Of a DNA stretch of 64,000 nt, positions 55,855-64,000 are shown one piece after another. The position numbers were made by a program, and so were the translations under genes. Source of the stretch: Valencia hispanica (lineage: Eukaryota; Chordata; Actinopteri; Cyprinodontiformes; Valenciidae); the NCBI GenBank assembly GCA_963556495.2, contig OY747721.1:33512349-33576348 (forward strand), given 5' to 3'. Each line of letters begins with the position of its first letter. Within the stretch, counting starts at the first letter, position 1. The notes beneath the pieces were generated by a model, which made no database searches, was not told where the DNA came from, and saw only the letters and a list, made by a program, of their open reading frames with translations.

Positions 55855-57452
55855 CACTACCGTTCAAAAGTTTGGGGTCACATTGAAATGTCCTTATTTT
55901 TGAAGGAAAAGCACTGTACTTTTCAATGAAGATAACTTTAAACTAGTCTTAACTTTAAAGAAATACACTCTATACATTGCTAATGTGGTAAATGACTATT
56001 CTTGGTGCAATATCTACATAGGTGTATAGAGGCCCATTTCCAGCAACTATCCCTCCAGTGTTCTAATGGTACAATGTGTTTGCTCATTGGCTCAGAAGGC
56101 TAATTGATGATTAGAAAACCCTTGTGCAATCATGTTCACACATCTGAAAACAGTTTAGCTCGGTACAGAAGCTACAAAACTGACCTTCCTTTGAGCAGAT
56201 TGAGTTTCTGGAGCATCACATTTGTGGGGTCAATTAAACACTCAAAATGGCCAGAAAAAGAGAACTTTCATCTGAAACTCGACAGTCTATTTTTGTTCTT
56301 AGAAATGAAGGCTATCCCATGCGAGAAATTGCTAAGAAATTGAAGATTTCCTACAACGGTGTGTACTACTCCCTTCAGGGGACAGCACAAACAGGCTCTA
56401 ACCAGAGTAGAAAAAGAAGTGGGAGGCCGCGTTGCACAACTGAGCAAGAAGATAAGTACATTAGAGTCTCTAGTTTGAGAAACAGACGCCTCACAGGTCC
56501 CCAACTGGAATCTTCATTAAATAGTACCCGCAAAACACCAGTGTCAACATCTACAGTGAAGAGGCGGCTGCGGGATTCTGGGCTTCAGGGCAGAGTGGCA
56601 AAGAAAAAGCCATATCTGAGACTGGCCAATAAAAGAAAAAGATTAAGATGGGCAAAAGAACACAGACATTGGACAGAGGAAGACTGGAAAAAAGTGTTGT
56701 GGATGGATGAATCCAAGTTTGAGGTGTTTGGATCACAAAGAAGAACGTTTGTGAGACACAGAACAACTGAAAAGATGCTGGAAGAATGCCTGACGCCATC
56801 TGTTAAGCATGGTGGAGGTAATGTGATGGTCTGGGGTTGCTTTGGTGCTGGTAAGGTGGGAGATTTGTACAGGGTAAAAGGGATTCTGAATAAGGAAGGC
56901 TATCACTCCATTTTGCAACGCCATGCCATACCCAGTGGACAGCGCTTGATTGGAGCCAATTTCATCCTACAACAGGACAATGACCCAAAACACACCTCCA
57001 AATTGTGCAAGAACTATTTAGAGAAGAAGCAGGCAGCTGGTATTCTATCGGTAATGGAGTGGCCAGCGCAGTCACCAGATTTGAACCCCATTGAGCTGTT
57101 GTGGGAGCAGCTTGACCGTATGGTACGCAAGAAGTGCCCATCCAACCAATCCAAATTGTGGGAGCTGCTTCTAGAAGCGTGGGGTGCAATTTCTCCAGAT
57201 TACCTCAACAAATAAACAGCTAGAATGCCAAAGGTCTGCAATGCTGTAATTGCTGCAAATGGAGGATTCTTTGACGAAAGCAAAGTTTGATGTAAAAAAA
57301 ATCTTATTTCAAATACAAATCATTATTTCTAACCTTGTCAATGTCTTGACTCTATTTTCTATTCATTTCACAACGTATGGTGGTGAATAAGTGTGACTTT
57401 TCATGGAAAACACAAAATTGTTTGGGTGACCCCAAACTTTTGAACGGTAGTG
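55855..57452 (+). mobile_element. Complete Tc1/mariner element (DD38E type)
   Basis: 1598 bp between TA sites (55853-55854, 57453-57454). The terminal repeats begin cactaccgttcaaaagtttg and are identical over the first 27 bp at both ends. A single-frame transposase gene fills the centre. It is the best-preserved transposon of the window, inserted into the 3' UTR of an older L2. Confidence 0.95.
56247..57215 (+). CDS. Tc1/mariner transposase, DD38E, premature stop
   Basis: 322 codons from ATG. Cut-and-paste transposase. Residues 1-110 form the paired-like DNA-binding region (MREIAKKLKISYNGVYYSL) with a GRPR motif at 59-62. The catalytic triad is D154 (WMDES), D244 (QQDND) and E283 (NPIELLW). 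The second Asp and the Glu are separated by 38 residues, whereas classical Tc1 elements have 34. This spacing matches the family described as DD38E/Intruder. The frame stops at a TAA after YLNK, but 25 further codons (ending FFDESKV-stop) continue in frame, so a single nonsense change probably removed the C-terminal tail. Otherwise no frameshift. Activity unknown. Confidence 0.93.
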   Translation: MARKRELSSETRQSIFVLRNEGYPMREIAKKLKISYNGVYYSLQGTAQTGSNQSRKRSGRPRCTTEQEDKYIRVSSLRNRRLTGPQLESSLNSTRKTPVSTSTVKRRLRDSGLQGRVAKKKPYLRLANKRKRLRWAKEHRHWTEEDWKKVLWMDESKFEVFGSQRRTFVRHRTTEKMLEECLTPSVKHGGGNVMVWGCFGAGKVGDLYRVKGILNKEGYHSILQRHAIPSGQRLIGANFILQQDNDPKHTSKLCKNYLEKKQAAGILSVMEWPAQSPDLNPIELLWEQLDRMVRKKCPSNQSKLWELLLEAWGAISPDYLNK

Positions 57453-57790
57453 TAACATTAAAACATATGGCATTGCAGCTGTTATTAATTACTTACTCAA
57501 AGGCAGCTCTAAACAGATGGTTTTTAGCCTAGATTTAAAGGAACTCAGTGTTTTAGCAGCTTTACAGTAGTCTGGAAGTTTGTTCCAGATAAGGGGAGCA
57601 TAGAAACTGAAAGCTGATTCTCCATGTTTGGTTCTCATTCTAGGGATGACTAGTAGACCAGAATTAGAAGTCATGAGTGATTTGGGAGGTTTGTATGGTG
57701 ACAAAAGATCTTCAACATACTTTGGTGCCAAGCCATTCGATGATTTATAGATTAGTAAAAGTATTTTGAAATCTAATGGTCAAAAACATT

Positions 57791-58440
57791 AAAGTAAATA
57801 ACCAGGGTTGCATTTAATTTTTAACAACTGTACAATTATTATTTAAAAATAATACACAGCAGGATACAAATACACACATTTTTTTAGGTAGGATTTCACA
57901 AAATATGAAGTTTAAAACACCTCTAGTGTTTCTGCATAGTGACCATCTGGATCACCAATCTCACGAAGGCAGATGATGAGAACAGTGAGGGCTGACACAA
58001 AGTTAAAGCATCAGAATAATTTGTTTGCTTCAGTAAACACTTAATGAGTGACTTTCAATAAATTCAAGCATGAATTCTGACACCTTTTCATCCAGTCAGA
58101 TGGTCTTTTTACTTGAGGAATAAGACTTGGACAGAGGAATCTTTCATGACGCAAGGGGTTTCAGTCTTTCATGTTTGAGCGGAAATATGACAGATGAACC
58201 ATGAACTTTGATTAATGCTGACACGAGCACATAAGCTAATAATCATCTTGGGTACTTTCATAAATCTATTCATGTTTAATTTTTTTATATGATTTATTTA
58301 CAAATGTATCACTTATGTGGCACTATCATTTAAATGAGTAGATGAAAATAGTAGCCCCCCATCTCATTTTTATATTAAAAGCCATTTTCTGGTGTAAAAT
58401 AACTACTCTCAGTCAAGTTTGCCATTTAAGCATGTGGGAA
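57791..58440. other. No feature seen
   Basis: AT-rich non-coding sequence. Confidence 0.4.
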
Positions 58441-58498
58441 AGGTTCCGCCAGCAGAGGGCGCTTGGTGCCTATATTCACCAGTAGCTGGCGGCCTGGC

Positions 58499-58577
58499 AG
58501 AAGAAGTCAGTAGGTAGCAGGTCAGAGCAGATTGCACCGAGTAGCTCAGGCTGAACTGCTGTTTTCTGTTTCTGCAG
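58499..58577 (+). repeat. 80-bp direct repeat, copy 1, ending CAG|GTGAGC
   Basis: Nearly identical to 59431-59513. It ends in a pyrimidine-rich stretch and CAG, immediately followed by GTGAGC. A splice-acceptor-like and a splice-donor-like sequence are therefore joined without an exon between them. Confidence 0.85.
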
Positions 58578-59430
58578 GTGAGCTGGGTCTTAAATATTAA
58601 ATATGCGATAGACAATGGTAGTTATAGTTCTAATGTGTTTTATGGTGTAACGGATGACAGGTTAGAAGGTGTAAACATATGTTTAGGGGTCTGTAAAGGT
58701 GCTCTGCCGCCATGGGCGTCTAAGATGGCGGACTCGTAGTCCGTGGCGGTTGTAGTGGTGAGTCAAAGTACGGTTAGATGTGTTTGTATGAGGGAACATG
58801 TCCGCAGAGAACTGTATATAGTGCCATTATAGCATTAGCTTGTAGCCGGAGCCTGTACGGATACAGGTAAATTGCCAATATCATAAGATGTTGAAGTAAA
58901 TTGATAGGCTAAGCTAAATGAATAAGCAGGCTAGGCTAGGGAGCATATGGATTAACCCTATAGCAGTGCTGATGAGGTTGTTAGGGTGTGGAGAGTCTGT
59001 ATTAGTCAGTTTATTTCTTGGTCAGAACTGCACTTAATACGTTCAGGATAATCTGAAAAAGGTGTAGAATGTGTTAGTATACAAAGGTAAAAGATGAGGG
59101 ATGTATTAAAATGCATCTAGTTGAGGCGGATTTAAATCGATAAATACAGTTCATAAGTGTGATAAATAAATAGATAAATATAATTAAAAAGTAGTTCAAA
59201 ACTGTGGTTTAAAAACCCAATGCAAGCACTCTAAAACTAAACTGTAGGAGCTCATTATTTGTTTCTAGTGACACCTTTTTGTGATATCAGTCAATTCATA
59301 AGTGATGCTTGTGTATATAAAATTGTTTAAATACAGAAAATGTAAAGCTATTTGTTATACTAGAGACTGTTTCAGTATCACAGAGATATTGTTTTACAGT
59401 AGAGTTGTACACTTTATTTGTGTTGTAAAA

Positions 59431-59513
59431 TCAGAAGAGGTCAGTACGTAGCAGGTGAGAGCAGATTGCGCACCGAGTAGCTCAGGCTGAACTGCTGTTT
59501 TCTGTTTCTGCAG
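59431..59513 (+). repeat. 80-bp direct repeat, copy 2, acceptor-like end only
   Basis: Same segment ('gcaccgagtagctcaggctg', 'ctgttttctgtttctgcag') about 935 bp downstream. Here CAG is followed by agtttctgc, without a donor, then 'caaaaataaatatg'. Confidence 0.85.
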
Positions 59514-60478
59514 AGTTTCTGCAAAAATAAATATGTTGCACCGAAGATGAGTTGGCCCATCATTTTCAGCAGTGTAACACTTAGAAACATTATATTCTAG
59601 AGCTCTCCCCTCAACTATATACCATTCTAAACAATAATCACACAGATAACATAAATACACTGTAGTATTCATTAAACCCTTTACAAGGCACATAAACCGA
59701 GCAAAGGATTTAACTTTCAGCGTTCACTTGGTGTACTTAAAAACATACCTTGGATCATGTTTCATGTGCAGTCATGCTGGGCTACAGGGTTCAAGTTGAG
59801 CCATCAAGTAGTCCCATGCTTACCAGTAATTTTTTACATTTGTGCCTGAGGATGTGGTTGTTTTACAGTCAAAGCAGTATGTATAGTTGGTTATAGATAA
59901 TGAAATCGGACCATTTTAGGGCACTTTTCTTCCCTATTTATACAAAAACCTAAGTGGGGTTCGAGGTTCAGCATTTTTTTTCAGTAGCCATGCAGAATAC
60001 AGAAAAACTCATCTGAAGGAAAATGTTAATTACAAGTGTCACACAGTGGACTTTTGTAATGCTTTATATTCAGTTTATTCAGATTCTCGTGTGATTTTTA
60101 TATCCAGGTATAATTATGTTTTTTGCATGATTTCTAGTGCTTCTCCATGAAGTTATTTTAATCCACTCATGAGGAGTGAAAAATTTGAATAATGGCAACT
60201 GTTGAGCTGTGGGTCTGCTTTGGGGTGGCGAGGTGAAGTGGCTTCCGGATAGATGAGCGGACCAACGTGACGGTTGTGCCCATCCCGGCAGCGAAAACTG
60301 CAACTAGTGGAAAACAATGAGAGTTAACGACAGCAGGGCAAGGGTTAAGCCTCTTTCTTTTTTTCTAGGAATAAACTGACTGATCCAGGGTTTTAGGACA
60401 CTTTGAATTGCCTTTATTATGGACTTTAGTTTTTTCAAAGAAAACAAATATAGTGTGCATTTTTATTAACTATTCGAT

Positions 60479-60860
60479 TTGTATCCTTTTCTGCAAAGTA
60501 CAAATATAAATACTGCAGTGACACTCTTGCATAATGCTGCACAATGGATGAGCTGGCGCTTGTTGATCACTCCACTGGCAGCATCTGGATGGGGGTCGAG
60601 CCAATTTAGATTCTCTAAAGCAGTCCTATTAGATCTATGTACTGAACTGGGCCCGTTGTTAGATCTTCTGACCCACTGGAACTGTGCATCCCCCCTGCAG
60701 CACATTCTGGCTGTGGCCTGCCGTCTCCCTCTTTGTCTCTTTTTCGTGTCAGGAACTCTGCTGCATCAACACTATGCCACTTGCAGCTCCTTTTTTATCT
60801 CTTTTATTTTTTTCATTTTAATCCTGTCTTATTACACATTTACTTACCACTAACTATATT
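60479..60860 (+). pseudogene. Harbinger-like transposase fragment
   Basis: The plus frame contains FRFSKAVLLDLCTELGPLLD and SPLQHILAVACRLPLCLFFV then SGTLLHQH. It resembles the N-terminal part of PIF/Harbinger transposases (yRFsre.ildLc.eL.p.l ... l.v..Q...aLrffasGtfl). No DDE motif is seen before the frame ends. The flanking 60880-61130 ('aaattgcgtgcagctgtgcg', 'ctcaaagtttgatagatctg') is also typical of fish Harbinger copies. Decayed and partial. Confidence 0.5.
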
Positions 60861-61130
60861 TTTGACTTTTAATGTGAATTACTTTGGCTCTCTGTGCCTC
60901 TCGGTTGCCATATTTAGCCGTGAAACGCCCCAAATCAGCCGGCTATAGTCGATGCAGAATATTTACTTGGCACTTCGCATTGACCGTTTATGGCAGAGTG
61001 GGCTTGCAGGAGGGGAGATATGGTCCAAAATCCCCTGAGCACATTTCTAGGGAGAGTGTGATTTATAAAGTGGAAATTGCGTGCAGCTGTGCGTACTCAA
61101 AGTTTGATAGATCTGAAACTTACTTGGCCT

Positions 61131-61695
61131 AAGTCATTTTATTTTGCTGAGCTTGAGTACGGTTTTTGTAAGGATTCTACGCAAAGTTTTATAACTTAGA
61201 TCCCAGTTCATTTTGTTGGATCCCTAGGTATTCCTAGGCATTCAAGCAAGTTCTGGGTCTGCTCCAGGGCCTGTTCCTTGTGTGAAATGCTGGACCTACC
61301 TTATCTGACTCGAAGTGGAGGACCAACAGCTCTCCTTTAAGCATTACATATAAGGTTGTGCCCAGCCACCCTATGAGGGAAGCTGATTTTAGCTGCTTAT
61401 GTATATCTGGGATCTTGTTCTTTTGCTTATGATCTCTACCCATATTGGGACATGTTTCTTATGCTTTATTAATTAAATTGCTAGTACTGTTAGGAACTTT
61501 CTCTGACTTTGAATTTATTATATATCAGATTGACAGTGCAACTACTGTGGAATGATCACAAGTTAGTGTCTAGCACACTGGGTTTTATTCACAGTCGCAA
61601 GTGTTTCTCTCTTCTTCTACTACCTCCATCTGTCACCTCAAAAGCAGAAATCTACGTTGGTAAAAAATCCTTTTAAAATGTTTTACGCACCCATT
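61131..61695. other. No feature seen
   Basis: Non-coding sequence. Confidence 0.4.
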
Positions 61696-62381
61696 ACGCG
61701 TAAGTGGTGCGTAACGTCTACAAAGTGTAATACACAGCTGATAGCCGCCATTATAGTAAATGGGACCGTTTCCACTGGGTGCGAAGCAGTGCGAATTGGA
61801 CATGTCACGGCCATCACCTAAGTTGCGTGGCAGGCCTACTTTTTACAGTTTCCGCTTCTAAAACTTGTCAAGCTCAGCAGTTTAGATCGGGCCAGACAGG
61901 ATATTAAACCAGTGTAAAGAATCTGGAAAATTTCAAAATGAAAGACACCGATTTCCAATTGCTTAACTATGACAAAACAAAACATCACCTGTGACACCAG
62001 GGTTGAAGTCAGTCAGTCTGTGGGACTGATTTTCTTTTTATCATGGACAATGAAAATTTAGTCCTTGAAGTGGAGACTTGCCCAGTTTACATGATACCAG
62101 TAATCATTTTAACAAGAACAACATGGAAAAAGAGAAGACATGGACAAAAATGCAGTTTTGGGAGTGGATGGTGAGTTTATGCTACTTGTTAACATAAAAT
62201 TAATTTTATTCCCCTGAATACTACCTTATTAGTGATGCAATTGCAACTTCTGTGATCTCACAGCACCAGCTGTGTGGAACGCGTTCATGAGTGATACCCA
62301 TCTAAAACGCATCCAGTGGGAAGGGATGCTTTGCTGAACTCCGGTAAAACGCGGCTTTTACGTTACTTGCCACTTACACGT
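61696..62381. mobile_element. Inverted-repeat element (MITE-like)
   Basis: Arms at about 61696-61785 and 62305-62381 are imperfect inverted copies: 'acgcgtaagtggtgcgtaac' pairs with 'gttacttgccacttacacgt', and 'ttccactgggtgcg' with 'cgcatccagtgggaa'. The interior is non-coding. Outer ends and target duplication are not resolved. Confidence 0.5.
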
Positions 62382-63298
62382 CAGGTGGAAAGCAGGGGTT
62401 ACAGTCACTGAAATGGGACCTCTGTGGATATGGCTGCAATGGGAGGAATTACCTGCTCAGCATTTGCTGACCAAACAACAGACAGGTGTAGAGTTTAAAA
62501 GAGTACTTTAAGCTCGGGTCCCAGACAAATTAAACCCAATTATTAATGTAACCTAAAAATATTAAAACAAGACTTGTTGAGCAACAAAACCTCTCCCACT
62601 TTTGGTAATTTGTCTAGATTGTTGTTTTTGCTTGGTTTTGTTTGGCTTTGTATTCCAATGGACGTTTCACAGTTGAATGTCTGATTAATATGTGTTCTTT
62701 TGGGAATCCTGATTAGTGGTTTCGTAGTGCATTTGCCCCTGGGAAGCTCTTTATTTATAATTATATCCCAGTGCTACTCAGAGTCAAGAGTTTCATTGTA
62801 TAATTAGTCTGTGAGAACCGTTTGTGGGAGAATTTTATTCCCAGGCTCAGATGGATGCCAAATAACCTTTTATTAATCATTTGGATCTTGTTTGGGCTCT
62901 GTATTCATTACTATTAGAAGTGAGAAATGAATTTAACTCTGCACATTTTAACTCTTTCTATGAGCGTGTTTTCTTAACTACCGTCCATTGCACAGTTTTC
63001 CAGCTAATTGTGTGTGGTAGTGTTTGATGAGGCTGTAAGGTCTTCATAAGGGGCACTGGTCGGCAAAGGCATAATTTGTTTTAAGCTCAGTTGGTTCGAG
63101 CCCCATTTATCACCACTGCCATTTTGGAGCCTATTGATGTCAAAAACGACTGTGTATAAAAAGAAAAAGGAAGTTTCTTTGAGTGCTTGTCTGGTCAGAC
63201 ACATGCCTTTAGCAGAACTTGGTTCTGTTACCACTAGAGAAGCATTCCCAAACTCTGGAGCTTTCCTAAAAAGAAAACTGCTTTTATTGCTAATATAA
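62382..63298. other. Repeat-poor non-coding stretch
   Basis: No transposon or coding motif. 62700-62920 has even base composition and 'cttttattaatcatttggat'. It may be single-copy sequence. Confidence 0.3.
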
Positions 63299-63622
63299 AC
63301 ATGGTAAATGGCCTGTATTTGTATAGCACTTTTTTTGTCAGAGGACCACAAAGTGCTTTACACTACATTCAGTCATTGACCCATTCATGCAAACATTCAC
63401 ATGCTGATGGTGGCAAGCTACTACATTGTAGCCACAGCTGCCCTGGGGCACAATGACAGATGAGGCTGCCGGACACAGGAGCCACCTCTAACCATCACCA
63501 GCAGACAAGGAGGGTGAAGTCTCTTGCCCAAGGACACAACGACTGAGGCGGATGGAGCGGGGATTCAAATCGGCAACCCACCGACTATGGGACACATTTC
63601 TACCACCTGAGCCACGGTCGGC
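63299..63622 (-). mobile_element. tRNA-derived SINE, copy 3
   Basis: Minus strand: head gaccgtggctcaggtggtag (A box), B-box-like 'ggtttgaatcc'-type text near 63565, and tail 'agtgctatacaaatacaggc' then 'catttaccat'. About 65-85 bp longer than the other two copies because of extra central sequence ('gctgccctggggcacaatga'). Confidence 0.72.
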
Positions 63623-64000
63623 ATACATATTGTTGATTATCAACCCATTTCTCTTCACCAGACTTTAGCGGACTCCAATGCACCTTAACCAGTAACTTAA
63701 CCAGTAGGGGAGGCAGGTAAGGCAGTGCCTCAGTTATAAGAGAAAATCAAGGTTTTAACTTATCTGTTCTATAAATATGTTTTAACATTTTTATGTTAAA
63801 AAATAAAATAAAACATAAAAAAATAATGATAATAAACTAACAAATTTACACATTGCCTGCGCAGTGAGGCGGGATGAAGTGCTGAGTCAGGCAGTGCTGT
63901 GCTGCCGTTTTGGTGGCCTAAGGAATTGGTCTCTTCTTTTTGCAGATGTTGTAGTCTTGTTGGCTTCATCGGACCGTTATTTACAGCTTTCGCTGAAGCA
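63623..64000. other. Possible start of another transposon at the window edge
   Basis: 'agtaggggaggcaggtaagg' followed by 'cagtgcctcagtt' (63704-63737) recalls a fish hAT-like terminus, with an A-rich patch at 63800-63840. It is cut by the window end, so no call is possible. Confidence 0.3.

Larger units (their letters stand above)
55590..57790 (-). mobile_element. L2-type LINE 3' part, interrupted by a Tc1 element
   Basis: Minus orientation. The C-terminal coding end is at 57489-57731 (MAPKYVEDLLSPYKPPKSLM, then FSFYAPLIWNKLPDYCKAAK), the 3' UTR runs on both sides of the Tc1 insertion (57455-57488 and 55755-55852), and the 3' end 'tgctttataaataaagttac' is at about 55588-55607. The Tc1 at 55855-57452 lies in the 3' UTR. 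Confidence 0.8.
58441..60060 (+). other. Probable DNA-transposon interior with 80-bp direct repeat
   Basis: Starts with 'cgccagcagagggcgcttgg' and includes 'aagatggcggactcgtagtc' (58722), both frequent in fish transposon interiors. Near the right edge 'tcacacagtggactttt' (60040) resembles the inverted terminus of the 41091-42239 family. A matching left terminus was not found. Holds the duplicated segment annotated below. No complete coding sequence. Confidence 0.35.

Overview
The window looks like teleost fish nuclear DNA from an intergenic or deep-intronic region. The evidence is the repeat vocabulary: several Tc1-like families, piggyBac, hAT and Harbinger remnants, L2-type LINEs with '(a)taaagcgct...aataaagttt' tails, a tRNA-derived SINE with a LINE-like tail, and Ty3/gypsy-type LTRs that begin TGTCATG and end CATGACA. 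There are also many microsatellites. I found no convincing host protein-coding gene, rRNA, functional tRNA or CRISPR array. Family names come from recognising sequence and motifs by eye; no database search was run.

Layout. 0-9 kb: LINE tail, a hAT-type MITE with an internal hairpin (1923-2605), Tc1 remnants, a perfect 23-bp hairpin and the first SINE. 9-12 kb: an LTR element with 5-bp target duplications (9139-11420) whose interior is two codon-periodic minisatellites; it sits inside an older DNA transposon that carries a possible THAP exon. 12-19 kb: LINE fragments, a Tc1 half-element, a solo LTR. 19-23 kb: LINE 3' end, a GC-rich promoter-like or LTR-like tract, and a fold-back element (22576-23388) carrying a zinc-ribbon ORF fragment. 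25.3-26.9 kb: a decayed piggyBac copy flanked by TTAA. 30.5-31.2 kb: a second solo LTR. 33.2-37.6 kb: a Tc1 element broken by two nested insertions, a 2.2-kb GC-rich poly(A) retrocopy and a TA-flanked MITE carrying an exon-like piece. 39-42 kb: Tc1 fragments and a TA-flanked element with a MITE inside. 43-44.8 kb: an L2 LINE split by a hAT MITE. 45-55 kb: more Tc1, L2 and LINE fragments between repeat-poor stretches. 55.6-57.8 kb: an L2 interrupted by the best-preserved coding sequence of the window, a Tc1/mariner transposase with DD38E spacing. 58-64 kb: a segment with an 80-bp direct repeat that looks like splice sites, a Harbinger-like fragment, an inverted-repeat element and a third SINE.

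The 'genes' here are transposon genes. Nearly all are broken by stops, frameshifts, truncation or nested insertions, so they do not form a cooperating pathway. The window is most useful as a layered insertion record: at least six host/insert pairs can be read directly from target-site duplications or from interrupted repeats. The most unusual objects are the zinc-ribbon fold-back element, the LTR element with a minisatellite interior, the 2.2-kb GC-rich retrocopy, and the near-intact DD38E transposase.
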